The position numbers and the translations under genes are program-made. The notes below the pieces were generated by a model that was given only the letters and a program-made list of their open reading frames with translations, searched no databases and had not been told where the DNA came from. DNA of 28,079 bases from the NCBI GenBank assembly GCA_045661305.1, contig JAZRFJ010000007.1, positions 1-28,079 on the forward strand, in the 5' to 3' direction. Numbering within the stretch: position 1 is the stretch's first letter; every line of letters starts with the position of its first letter. The DNA is from UMGS1840 sp045661305. Lineage in GTDB: Bacteria; Bacillota; Clostridia; UMGS1840. Positions 14,564-21,640 of the stretch are shown one piece after another.

Positions 14564-17275
14564 ATGGAAAATCAAAAAAAGACTTCAGAAAATTTCTGTG
14601 AATTACCTAACAAAACAAAAAACAAACCAAAAAGTAAAAACACAAAGGCGGCAGGCTTGAAATCAACCTTTGTAACAGGGGACAAGCTTCTTGTTACATC
14701 CTTTGGAAAAAGAAACGAAGCAATATTTGAAAAAGAGATTGCCAAAGAAATTTCATCACTTAATAACCCCGAAGCATTTTCGATGGAAAAATCGGAGAAA
14801 AAATTCATTGTAAAATCAAAAAGAAACGCTTCGGTTACTGGCTTGCCCGATAACCCGCTTATGAGTTCAAAGGCTATCGGAGAAGATGTTATCGGTTGTA
14901 AAGATGTTTTGGAAAAAGAATATTTCGGAAAAACATTTTCCGATAATATTCATATTCAGCTTATATACAATATTCTTGATATCAAAAAAATTCTTGCTGT
15001 GCATATAAATAATATCATATATGAATTTGATAATCTCACAAGAAACGAAGAACACAGTGATTTTATAGGATATATGAGCACTCGAAATATATACAAGGAT
15101 TACATTAACCCACCGGCTTATTTTAGTGATCGTGTCAAAAATAATCTTGCAAAATCAAGAGAATATTTTTACTCACTTGCAAAAAATCCCCGTCTTAAAT
15201 ATTTTGGAGAAATTTTTTATAAAACAATTCGCTCAAAAAATAAAGGAAACAAATCAGTTGTAGATGAAGAAAAGCTTTTCTATATTCTTGGAATGTTGGG
15301 AGATGTAAGACAGTTTTGCTTCCACGCCAAAATAGAAAAAAATGTTTCACTATACAATCTTGAAAATAGCTTAAAGTCCGAAGCAAAAGCTATTCTTGAC
15401 GATGTTTATAATAACAAAATAAATGTTCTGAATAAAAATTTTTTGGAAACAAATGCTAAGAATATTGAAATTCTTTTTGATGTTTTAAACACCCCGAAAG
15501 AAGAAAGGGCTACTCTTGTAAAAGACTTTTACGATTTTATTATCAAAAAACAAAACAAAAATATGGGTTTTTCTTTGAAAACTCTGCGTGAACAGATGAT
15601 TGACTCAAATTGCCCGACAATAAAGGATGAAAAGTATAACACTAACCGTTCAAAGTTTTACCGTCTTCTTGATTTTATCATTTTCCGCTACTATAAAACC
15701 GCTCACGAAAAAACAGAACAAGCAGTTTCATATCTGCGTTCATGCAATGATAATACACAAAAAGATTTGTTTTATGTAAAAGAAGCAGACAATCTCTGGA
15801 AAGATATCAAAACTCCGTGCGAAGCTTTGAAAGACATGATGAATGAAAAGAAACTAAGTGAAAACCCCAGAGATGATCTTATAACAAAAGAAATAAAAAA
15901 TGCAATAGAAGAAATCAAAATCAATACCGATACCAACTATTTCAGCAAGATTATATATCTTCTCACTATATTTCTCGACGGAAAAGAAATAAATGACCTT
16001 ATAACAACACTTATAAATAAATTTGAAAACATAGAATCCCTCTATAATTTCATCAAAGAAACAAAGCTTGAACACAACTTCTGCGAAGAATATAAGTTTT
16101 TTGAAAAAAGTGCTGAAATATCGGCTGAGCTGAGAGTTGTAAACAGCTTTGCAAGAATGACACACAAAGAAGCTGATGCAAAACAGATAATGTATATTGA
16201 AGCTGCCGAGTTGCTCGGCTTTGATGCTTCGGATGATGAAATCAAAAATTATATAGATGAATATCTGCTTAATGAAAATTTTGGGAAAGGTCAACATGAT
16301 TTTCGTAACTTTATTGCGTCAAATGTAATTTCTTCTTCGCGCTTTAAATATCTTATCCGTTATGCAAACCCGAGAAAAATACGCAAAGTTGCTAAAAATG
16401 AGAATGTTGTGCGTTTCGTTCTCAAAAAGCTTCCCGAAACGCAGATTGAAAGATATTATTCTTCTTGCTACCATGAAGAGTGCAAAGATAAAGAAAAAAT
16501 GCTCTCCGACCTTACAAATATAATTACAAAAATGGACTTTAAGGATTTTTCAAATGTTAAGCAAAAGGTCCAAAAGGGTTCAAAAGAGGAAAGCTTTAAA
16601 GCAAAAAAACAGGCTGCTATCACACTTTATCTTACAATTCTTTATCATCTGGTAAAGAATCTTATATATGTAAACTCTCGTTATACAATCGCCTTTCACA
16701 CTTTAGAAAGAGATATGCAACTTTACGGAATGAGTCTTAAAGTAATAAAAGGATTGAACGAAAAAGCAAATATGTACTGCGACCTTACAAAAGAACTTAT
16801 AGACAGAAAAAAAGAAAATATCACAAAATGGTTTAGAAGCATCAAAAGCCCATCATGGAATCAGAAAAAGAGAAAATGGAGAATTGAAAGAAGCTGTGAA
16901 TATCTTGTTATCAACATAAGTAATTCCAATGAAATAGCTATAAAAAAATACAGAGATAATGTTGCTCATATTGATGTTATAAGCAATATTGATAAATATA
17001 TCGGCGATATATCTGAGTTCAACTCCTATTTTGAGCTTTTTCACTATATTATGCAAAGAAAGCTCATAGATGTATGTAATTCGACCGATCCTCAAAAATT
17101 CCCTAAATTTCATAAAAATATCGAAAAATATGCACCTTCAGTTCTCACCTATAATACATATTGCAAGGATTTTGTAAAATCACTTAATATTCCTTTCGGG
17201 TATAACTTAGCGAGATTCAAAAACCTGTCAATAAATGGGCTTTTCGATATGCACGATAATGAAGAAAAGGTGTGA
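14564..17275 (+). CDS. cas13d: Cas13d, type VI-D CRISPR effector RNase
   Basis: Single-protein, crRNA-guided RNA endonuclease. The 903-aa length is typical of Cas13d and much shorter than Cas13a/b. Two HEPN catalytic motifs are intact: R249-QFCF-H254 and R797-DNVA-H802. Conserved Cas13d stretches include KAAGLKSTFVTG near residues 28-39, FGKTFSDNIHIQLIYNILDI near 124-143, GKEINDLITTLINKFENI, FRNFIASNVISSSRFKYLIRY, and the C-terminal TYCKDFVKSLNIPFGYNLARF. These resemble what I recall of Eubacterium siraeum Cas13d. AAGGAG lies seven bases before the ATG. It is followed at 6 bp by cas1, then cas2 and the array, so effector, adaptation and memory are together. The N-terminal 30 residues are Lys/Asn-rich and probably disordered. 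Confidence 0.97.
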   Translation: MENQKKTSENFCELPNKTKNKPKSKNTKAAGLKSTFVTGDKLLVTSFGKRNEAIFEKEIAKEISSLNNPEAFSMEKSEKKFIVKSKRNASVTGLPDNPLMSSKAIGEDVIGCKDVLEKEYFGKTFSDNIHIQLIYNILDIKKILAVHINNIIYEFDNLTRNEEHSDFIGYMSTRNIYKDYINPPAYFSDRVKNNLAKSREYFYSLAKNPRLKYFGEIFYKTIRSKNKGNKSVVDEEKLFYILGMLGDVRQFCFHAKIEKNVSLYNLENSLKSEAKAILDDVYNNKINVLNKNFLETNAKNIEILFDVLNTPKEERATLVKDFYDFIIKKQNKNMGFSLKTLREQMIDSNCPTIKDEKYNTNRSKFYRLLDFIIFRYYKTAHEKTEQAVSYLRSCNDNTQKDLFYVKEADNLWKDIKTPCEALKDMMNEKKLSENPRDDLITKEIKNAIEEIKINTDTNYFSKIIYLLTIFLDGKEINDLITTLINKFENIESLYNFIKETKLEHNFCEEYKFFEKSAEISAELRVVNSFARMTHKEADAKQIMYIEAAELLGFDASDDEIKNYIDEYLLNENFGKGQHDFRNFIASNVISSSRFKYLIRYANPRKIRKVAKNENVVRFVLKKLPETQIERYYSSCYHEECKDKEKMLSDLTNIITKMDFKDFSNVKQKVQKGSKEESFKAKKQAAITLYLTILYHLVKNLIYVNSRYTIAFHTLERDMQLYGMSLKVIKGLNEKANMYCDLTKELIDRKKENITKWFRSIKSPSWNQKKRKWRIERSCEYLVINISNSNEIAIKKYRDNVAHIDVISNIDKYIGDISEFNSYFELFHYIMQRKLIDVCNSTDPQKFPKFHKNIEKYAPSVLTYNTYCKDFVKSLNIPFGYNLARFKNLSINGLFDMHDNEEKV

Positions 17276-17281
17276 TTAATT

Positions 17282-18154
17282 TTGTCAGGATGGCGTACCG
17301 TTGCAATAAATTGCGAATCAGAGTTATATTACTCTGAAAAAAATTTGATTGTAAAAACAGATGCTGAAGCTATGATTCCCATCGAACAAATAAATACATT
17401 ATATGTAAATACGACGAGAGTATCAATAACGGCAAAATTAATAACTATGTTAGCTGAAAATGATGTAAAAATTATTTTTTGTAACGATTGTCATAGTCCC
17501 TCATGCATGCTTGAGGGACTTGGGAATCACTCTGAAACAGCAGGAAGAATTATGGATCAGGCACAGTGGGATACACATCTGAAAGCTATTACATGGCAGA
17601 ATATTGTGAAAAACAAAATACACACTCAAAGTAATCTGCTTAAATACTTTAATGCACCCATATATCTAAACTTGCTTGAATATGAAGAAAATGTCAAAAA
17701 AGACGACTCTACAAACCGTGAGGCTGTAGCTTCAAAAATATATTTTGACACACTGTTCGGAAAGCATTTTACGCGTCATGCTCCTGATAATCTGAACAGT
17801 GCACTTGATTACGGATACACAATACTACTTTCAACATTAAGCCGTATAATTACTTCTTACGGTTATTCAACTGCTCTTGGAATCAATCATTGCAGTCGGA
17901 CTAATCCATTTAACTTGTCTTGCGACATTATGGAACCGTTCAGACCTTTTGTAGATTTGATTGTCTATAAAAATCAAGGCAGAGAGCTTGATTGGAACTA
18001 TAAAAAAGAATTAATAGCATTAACAAATTTCCCTTTATATTATGATAATGAAATTACAACTTTAGACAATGCGGCGGAAAAATATTTCTTATCTGTTATA
18101 AAAGCATTATCAGGTGAAGAATATACAAGAAAGGACATAGATTTCATTGAATAG
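17282..18154 (+). CDS. cas1: Cas1 spacer-acquisition integrase
   Basis: Metal-dependent integrase that with Cas2 inserts new spacers at the leader end of the array. The 290-aa protein matches the type II-like Cas1 subfamily. Catalytic residues are E147 (NREAVASKIYF), H203 (GINHCSRTNPFNLSCD) and E218 (IMEPFRPFVD), close to the family numbering in Streptococcus. The N-terminal beta domain has the IEQINTLYVNTTRVSITAKL segment. The start is TTG at 17282 with AAGGTG about nine bases upstream, overlapping the cas13d stop region; no ATG lies nearby in frame. A perfect 9-bp inverted repeat (17495-17520) lies inside the gene. The 3' end overlaps cas2 by eight bases. Confidence 0.96.
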   Translation: MSGWRTVAINCESELYYSEKNLIVKTDAEAMIPIEQINTLYVNTTRVSITAKLITMLAENDVKIIFCNDCHSPSCMLEGLGNHSETAGRIMDQAQWDTHLKAITWQNIVKNKIHTQSNLLKYFNAPIYLNLLEYEENVKKDDSTNREAVASKIYFDTLFGKHFTRHAPDNLNSALDYGYTILLSTLSRIITSYGYSTALGINHCSRTNPFNLSCDIMEPFRPFVDLIVYKNQGRELDWNYKKELIALTNFPLYYDNEITTLDNAAEKYFLSVIKALSGEEYTRKDIDFIE

Positions 18155-18458
18155 AAAAGGTGTTGTTCTTCTGATGTTTGATTTGCCATCAACAAAAAAA
18201 ATACATCAAAAAAATTACCGTCGTTTTATAAAATCATTGAAGAATAACGGCTATATATGTGTTCAAGAGTCTGTTTATGCAAAACTGCTTTTTAATATTT
18301 CAACTTCAGAAGCTGAAATAAAAAAAATCTCCTTACCCCCCGAAGGCGATGTCCGTGTATTGACTCTGAGCCTCAACAGCTTCAAAAAAATGAAAGCGCT
18401 TTTAGGAGATAATTTTAATTTTCATATTTTTTCAGATGACTTCGTTGTTTTTGAATAA
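18147..18458 (+). CDS. cas2: Cas2 spacer-acquisition protein
   Basis: Small ferredoxin-fold partner that bridges two Cas1 dimers. 103 aa. The first strand VVLLMFDLP carries the conserved Asp D12. It is followed by the helix KIHQKNYRRFIKSLKNNGY and the strand YICVQESVYAKLL typical of type II-like Cas2. The start is TTG at 18147 inside the end of cas1, with AAAGGA upstream. The next ATG at 18174 would remove the essential first strand, so TTG is preferred. It is 30 bp before the array promoter, and no terminator separates it from the array. Confidence 0.95.
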   Translation: MNRKGVVLLMFDLPSTKKIHQKNYRRFIKSLKNNGYICVQESVYAKLLFNISTSEAEIKKISLPPEGDVRVLTLSLNSFKKMKALLGDNFNFHIFSDDFVVFE

Positions 18459-18487
18459 TATTTTTTGATGTTATTTTGAAGAAAACA

Positions 18488-18516
18488 TTGACAAAATTTG
18501 TCTAATATGCTATAAT
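18488..18516 (+). promoter_or_regulatory. CRISPR leader promoter
   Basis: TTGACA (18488-18493), exactly 17 nt, TATAAT (18511-18516): a full consensus promoter pointing into the array. Transcription should start near 18523, only about 32 nt before the first repeat. Confidence 0.88.
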
Positions 18517-18532
18517 TCAGATACTACATAAT

Positions 18533-18555
18533 CCTCTGAATTGTATATTTAGAGG
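18533..18555 (+). other. Small leader hairpin abutting the first repeat
   Basis: CCTCT (18533-18537) can pair with AGAGG (18551-18555), with part of the interior (AAT/ATT) adding pairs; the last G is the first base of repeat 1. It lies between the predicted transcription start and the array and may be an integration landmark or only chance. Confidence 0.4.
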
Positions 18556-19178
18556 AACTACACCCCTACCATCTTGTAGGGGTCTGAAACGTCGTAGATG
18601 ACACCCTGAACGCTTCTTGAGAACTACACCCCTACCATCTTGTAGGGGTCTGAAACTTCACAGCTTTGTTTGCCAGCGTACGAACTTTGAACTACACCCC
18701 TACCATCTTGTAGGGGTCTGAAACATCATTGGCTTTTTCTTTGTATTCTTTTTCTGCGAACTACACCCCTACCATCTTGTAGGGGTCTGAAACATGTTAA
18801 AACAAAGAGTTTGCAGAGGTAAATAGAACTACACCCCTACCATCTTGTAGGGGTCTGAAACCATATTGCCGTTTAGCAGACCTATGAAATCTGGAACTAC
18901 ACCCCTACCATCTTGTAGGGGTCTGAAACCTCGACAGCCACCATCTGCCCATCGTGATTCGGAACTACACCCCTACCATCTTGTAGGGGTCTGAAACTCA
19001 ATTGGCTCTTTCTTGTTAAGAAATCTAAGAACTACACCCCTACCATCTTGTAGGGGTCTGAAACTCAAAATCACCTGTTATAAATGCTACACAAGAACTA
19101 CACCCCTACCATCTTGTAGGGGTGTGAAACTTCATGTAGTTTTTTGTTGTGTTTTTGATGAACTACACCCCTACCATC
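18555..19178 (+). CRISPR. Type VI-D CRISPR array, 9 full repeats plus a truncated tenth
   Basis: 36-nt repeats start at 18555, 18621, 18689, 18758, 18826, 18894, 18962, 19029 and 19095; a tenth starts at 19160 but stops after 19 nt. The nine spacers are 29-33 nt long and all different. The repeat opens GAACTACACCCC, has an 8-bp stem ACCCCTAC/GTAGGGGT around the loop CATCTT, and ends CTGAAAC, as in known Cas13d repeats. Repeats 1-8 are identical; repeat 9 has GTGTGAAAC for GTCTGAAAC. Decay at the far end, the promoter at the near end and the Cas13d handle all give plus-strand transcription. No spacer matches elsewhere in the window by eye. Confidence 0.99.
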
Positions 19179-19189
19179 AATTAAAAATC

Positions 19190-19250
19190 AAAAAACACCG
19201 CAGCGGAATTTTTTCAGACAAAATGAAAAATTTCTGTCACGGTGTTTTTT
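19190..19250 (+). terminator. Terminator of the CRISPR array
   Basis: Long hairpin with outer arms AAAAAACACCG and CGGTGTTTTTT, and an inner stem GAATTTTTTCA/TGAAAAATTTC, ending in a T-tract. It begins 12 nt after the truncated repeat. Confidence 0.8.
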
Positions 19251-19283
19251 ATATACATATAAGCATAAAAGAAAAGGTGAGAA

Positions 19284-19381
19284 CTGGTTTATGAATATAG
19301 CCAAGAAAATGCTGAGAGTTTGAAAGAAGGTGCACATCTCGGATATCCCGTGTTATACACATTGACGGATATTACGCATAA
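19284..19381 (+). pseudogene. Remnant of a second amidase-domain gene
   Basis: The first part reads LVYEYSQENAES, matching MVYEYNRERAVS at the start of the intact gene, with the ATG changed to CTG. The last part is the DNA for RVIHIDGYYA plus the stop codon. Everything between is missing. The junction falls at CCGTGTTAT, a sequence present twice in the intact gene, 392 bp apart, so a deletion between these short repeats explains the remnant. The two parts are out of frame. Upstream traces (ATACATATAA, AAAAGGTG) also match the intact gene's promoter and ribosome binding site. Confidence 0.8.
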
Positions 19382-19404
19382 AAGGGGATGTTAAAAAAGT
19401 CCAG

Positions 19405-19460
19405 ACTGATATGAATATCAAAAGTTTGATACTTTTTAATGTTCATATCAGTTTTTTTAT
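19405..19460 (+). terminator. Terminator in the right repeat copy
   Basis: Stem ACTGATATGAA... with ...TTCATATCAGT (19405-19452) and a seven-T tail. Compared with the left copy, one G-C pair has become A-T on both arms, so the pairing is kept. Confidence 0.8.
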
Positions 19461-19468
19461 AAAAAACA

Positions 19469-19497
19469 TTGACATACAAGCTTTTTGGGTATAGAAT
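19469..19497 (+). promoter_or_regulatory. Promoter of the CobW-like GTPase operon
   Basis: TTGACA (19469-19474), 17 nt, TAGAAT (19492-19497), followed by AAAGGAC and the ATG at 19545. It is the sister copy of the cas13d promoter. Confidence 0.75.
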
Positions 19498-19544
19498 ATA
19501 AAATATATAATAGTAAAATATGTAATTGAAAGGACAACAGAAAA

Positions 19545-20645
19545 ATGACAAAAATTGATATATTTTCAGGTTTTTTAGGAGCAGGAAAAACAACTCTTAT
19601 AAAAAAGCTTATAAAAGAAGCATATAACGGCGAAAAGCTTGTACTCATTGAAAACGAATTTGGAGAAATCGGCATTGACGGAGGATTTTTAAAAGAGGCA
19701 GGAATTGAAATAACAGAAATGAACTCAGGCTGTATCTGTTGCAGTTTAGTTGGAGATTTTGGTGAGGCTTTAAAAAAAGTGCTGGAACAATATAATCCTG
19801 ACAGAATACTTATTGAGCCGTCAGGTGTCGGAAAATTAAGCGATGTTATAAAAGCTGTGAAAAATATTAATTCAGATAAAATTGTTTTAAACAGCTTTAC
19901 AACTGTTGCAGATGCAAATAAATGTAAAATGTATATGAAAAACTTCGGTGAATTTTTCAATGACCAGATAGAAAATGCAAAATGTATCATTTTAAGCCAC
20001 ACCGAAAATATTTCCGAAGAAAAAATCAAGGCTTGCGTTGACAGCATAAAACAGCATAACAATACTGCTGTAATTGTAACAACACCTGCCTCCGAGCTTT
20101 CGGGAAAACAGATTTTAGATGCAATGGAGGGTGCAAATTCAGTTGAAGCTGAGCTTAAAAAGCTTCATGAGGAAGAAATTTGTCCTGAATGCGGTCACCA
20201 TCACGGACATCACCATGAACACGGACATGAGTGCTGTGGACACGGCCACCACCACGACCATGAACACGAACACGAATGCTGTGGACATGTGCATCACCAT
20301 GAACATGAGCACGAACATGAGTGTTGTTGTGGGCATGACCATCATCATGAGCACCATCATCACCATGCAGATGAAGTATTTACAAGCTTTGGAAGAGAAA
20401 CTGCAAATAAATATTCAAAAGAAGAGATTGAAAATATATTAAAAGAGCTTGAAAATGAAGAAAAATACGGTGTTGTTCTTCGTGCAAAAGGAATTGTTAT
20501 GTCAAAAGATGAAAGCTGGCTTCATTTTGACTATATTCCAGGTGAAGCAGATGTTCGTTTCGGTGCGAGTGATGTAACAGGAAAAATCTGTGTTATAGGC
20601 TCAAAAATAAATGAAGATGCTTTGGAAGAAATATTCAGACTTTAA
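19545..20645 (+). CDS. COG0523 (CobW/G3E) GTPase, putative zinc metallochaperone
   Basis: G3E-family GTPase that probably delivers or inserts a metal, most likely zinc. Walker A is GFLGAGKTT at 9-17, the metal-binding GCICC motif is at 62-66, and the Walker B-like EPSG is at 91-94. Residues 213-274 are a His/Cys-rich stretch made of about three imperfect repeats, each with ECC-GH and H-rich runs, between the GTPase and the C-terminal CobW_C domain (from about 277). Such His-rich linkers are common in Zn-handling COG0523 proteins. The gene has its own promoter; the next gene starts 18 bp on and appears functionally related. No Zur box was recognised. Confidence 0.93.
   Translation: MTKIDIFSGFLGAGKTTLIKKLIKEAYNGEKLVLIENEFGEIGIDGGFLKEAGIEITEMNSGCICCSLVGDFGEALKKVLEQYNPDRILIEPSGVGKLSDVIKAVKNINSDKIVLNSFTTVADANKCKMYMKNFGEFFNDQIENAKCIILSHTENISEEKIKACVDSIKQHNNTAVIVTTPASELSGKQILDAMEGANSVEAELKKLHEEEICPECGHHHGHHHEHGHECCGHGHHHDHEHEHECCGHVHHHEHEHEHECCCGHDHHHEHHHHHADEVFTSFGRETANKYSKEEIENILKELENEEKYGVVLRAKGIVMSKDESWLHFDYIPGEADVRFGASDVTGKICVIGSKINEDALEEIFRL
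20181..20366 (+). repeat. Imperfect tandem repeats coding the His/Cys-rich segment
   Basis: Short CAT/CAC/GAA/TGT-rich repeats encode the metal-binding linker. Three ECC-containing units of roughly 18-20 codons are visible. Length variation between strains would be expected here. Confidence 0.7.
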
Positions 20646-20663
20646 AATAAAGAGGTGACAGAA

Positions 20664-21605
20664 GTGGAAATTCCCGTTTATTTATTTACAGGCTTTTTGG
20701 AAGCAGGAAAAACAAAATTTATTCAGGAAACTTTGGAAGACCCCCGTTTTGACACTAAAGAAACAACTCTCTTTCTTATGTGCGAGGAGGGGTTAGAGGA
20801 GCTTTGTCCCGAAAAATTTGCCTGTGATAAAGTATATGTTGAATATATAGAAAATAAGGAAGATATTGAGTATAAAAAACTTGAAAATTTACAGAAAAAA
20901 TATAATGCCACAAGAATTGTTATTGAATATAACGGAATGTGGGAATTAGAAAAGCTTTACTCTGAGTTGCCTGAGGAATGGATGGTTTATCAGGAGCTTA
21001 TGTTTGCAGATTGCAATACCATTCTAAATTTTAATACAAACATGAGAAGCTTGGTTGTAGACAAGCTCCAAAGCTGTGAGCTTGTAATTTTCAACAGACG
21101 AAATAAAGACACAGATATAATGAAGCTTCATAAGCTTGTAAGAGGAATTTCAAGACGGGCAAACATTATATATGAAGATATTAACGGTGAAATTGAGAAT
21201 GACACTATTGAAGACCCACTCCCATTTGATATAAACGCACCGATTATCGAAATAAAAGATGAGGATTTTGCAATATGGTACAGAGATTTGGCAGAAGACG
21301 GCAAAAAATATATCGGAAAAACTGTAAAATTTAAAGCTATCATTGCTGTTGACGAGCGTATCCCGTCCAACACATTTGTAGCAGGAAGACACATAATGAC
21401 CTGCTGTGCGGATGATATTGAATACAGAGGTCTTGCCTGCAAAGGCGGAAGAACAAAAGAAATGAAAAGCCGTGATTGGCTTTTGATAACAGGAAAAATT
21501 AAAAATGAATTTTGTCCTATATATGATGGAACAGGGCCTGTTGTTAAGGTTTTTGAAACCGTCCCTGCACAAAAGCCAGAACAGGAAGTAGTAACATTCT
21601 ATTGA
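20664..21605 (+). CDS. GTPase-like protein with a YcgQ/TIGR03943-like C-terminal domain
   Basis: 313 aa from the GTG at 20664, chosen because AGAGGTGA sits six bases upstream; an earlier in-frame GTG at 20655 lies inside that site. Residues 1-150 resemble a G3E GTPase with P-loop GFLEAGKT at 10-17, but the CxCC metal motif of COG0523 is absent. The C-terminal 110 residues (GKTVKFKAIIAVDE, GRHIMTCCADDIEYRGLAC with C247-C248, then DWLLITGKI) resemble the soluble domain at the end of TIGR03943/YcgQ proteins, which commonly occur beside CobW and YcgR genes. This looks like a fusion of both partners without the permease part. Function is inferred: metal homeostasis. Confidence 0.75.
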   Translation: MEIPVYLFTGFLEAGKTKFIQETLEDPRFDTKETTLFLMCEEGLEELCPEKFACDKVYVEYIENKEDIEYKKLENLQKKYNATRIVIEYNGMWELEKLYSELPEEWMVYQELMFADCNTILNFNTNMRSLVVDKLQSCELVIFNRRNKDTDIMKLHKLVRGISRRANIIYEDINGEIENDTIEDPLPFDINAPIIEIKDEDFAIWYRDLAEDGKKYIGKTVKFKAIIAVDERIPSNTFVAGRHIMTCCADDIEYRGLACKGGRTKEMKSRDWLLITGKIKNEFCPIYDGTGPVVKVFETVPAQKPEQEVVTFY

Positions 21606-21640
21606 TTTTCATATAAAAAATAAAAAGGAAATAAAAAAAC

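Larger units (their letters stand above)
19348..19513 (+). repeat. Right copy of the direct repeat that frames the Cas13d cassette
   Basis: Matches 14196-14353: amidase 3' end, AGGGGATGTTAAAAAAGTC at 19383-19401, terminator hairpin, TTGACA promoter and AAATATATAATAG. The distance between copies is 5152 bp at the left end. The cassette between them holds cas13d, cas1, cas2, the array and the amidase remnant. Confidence 0.85.

Noticed and set aside
15854..16297. 147-codon open frame antisense to cas13d
   Set aside because: Rich in Phe, Ile and Tyr as expected for the complement of Lys/Glu/Asn codons; no ribosome binding site, and it lies fully within a well-supported gene.
19013..19294. Open frame of about 93 codons across the last CRISPR repeats
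   Set aside because: Its first half is translated repeat units (TTPLPSCRG) and it ends in the amidase remnant; no ribosome binding site and no protein family.
14196..19513. Mobile-element interpretation with a transposase or tRNA attachment site
   Set aside because: No transposase, recombinase, terminal inverted repeats or tRNA gene; the flanking repeats are host gene ends with regulatory signals, which fits homologous recombination better.
19457..20062. 201-codon open frame antisense to the CobW-like GTPase
   Set aside because: Covers the promoter and the conserved P-loop region of a clear gene; its composition is that of a shadow frame.
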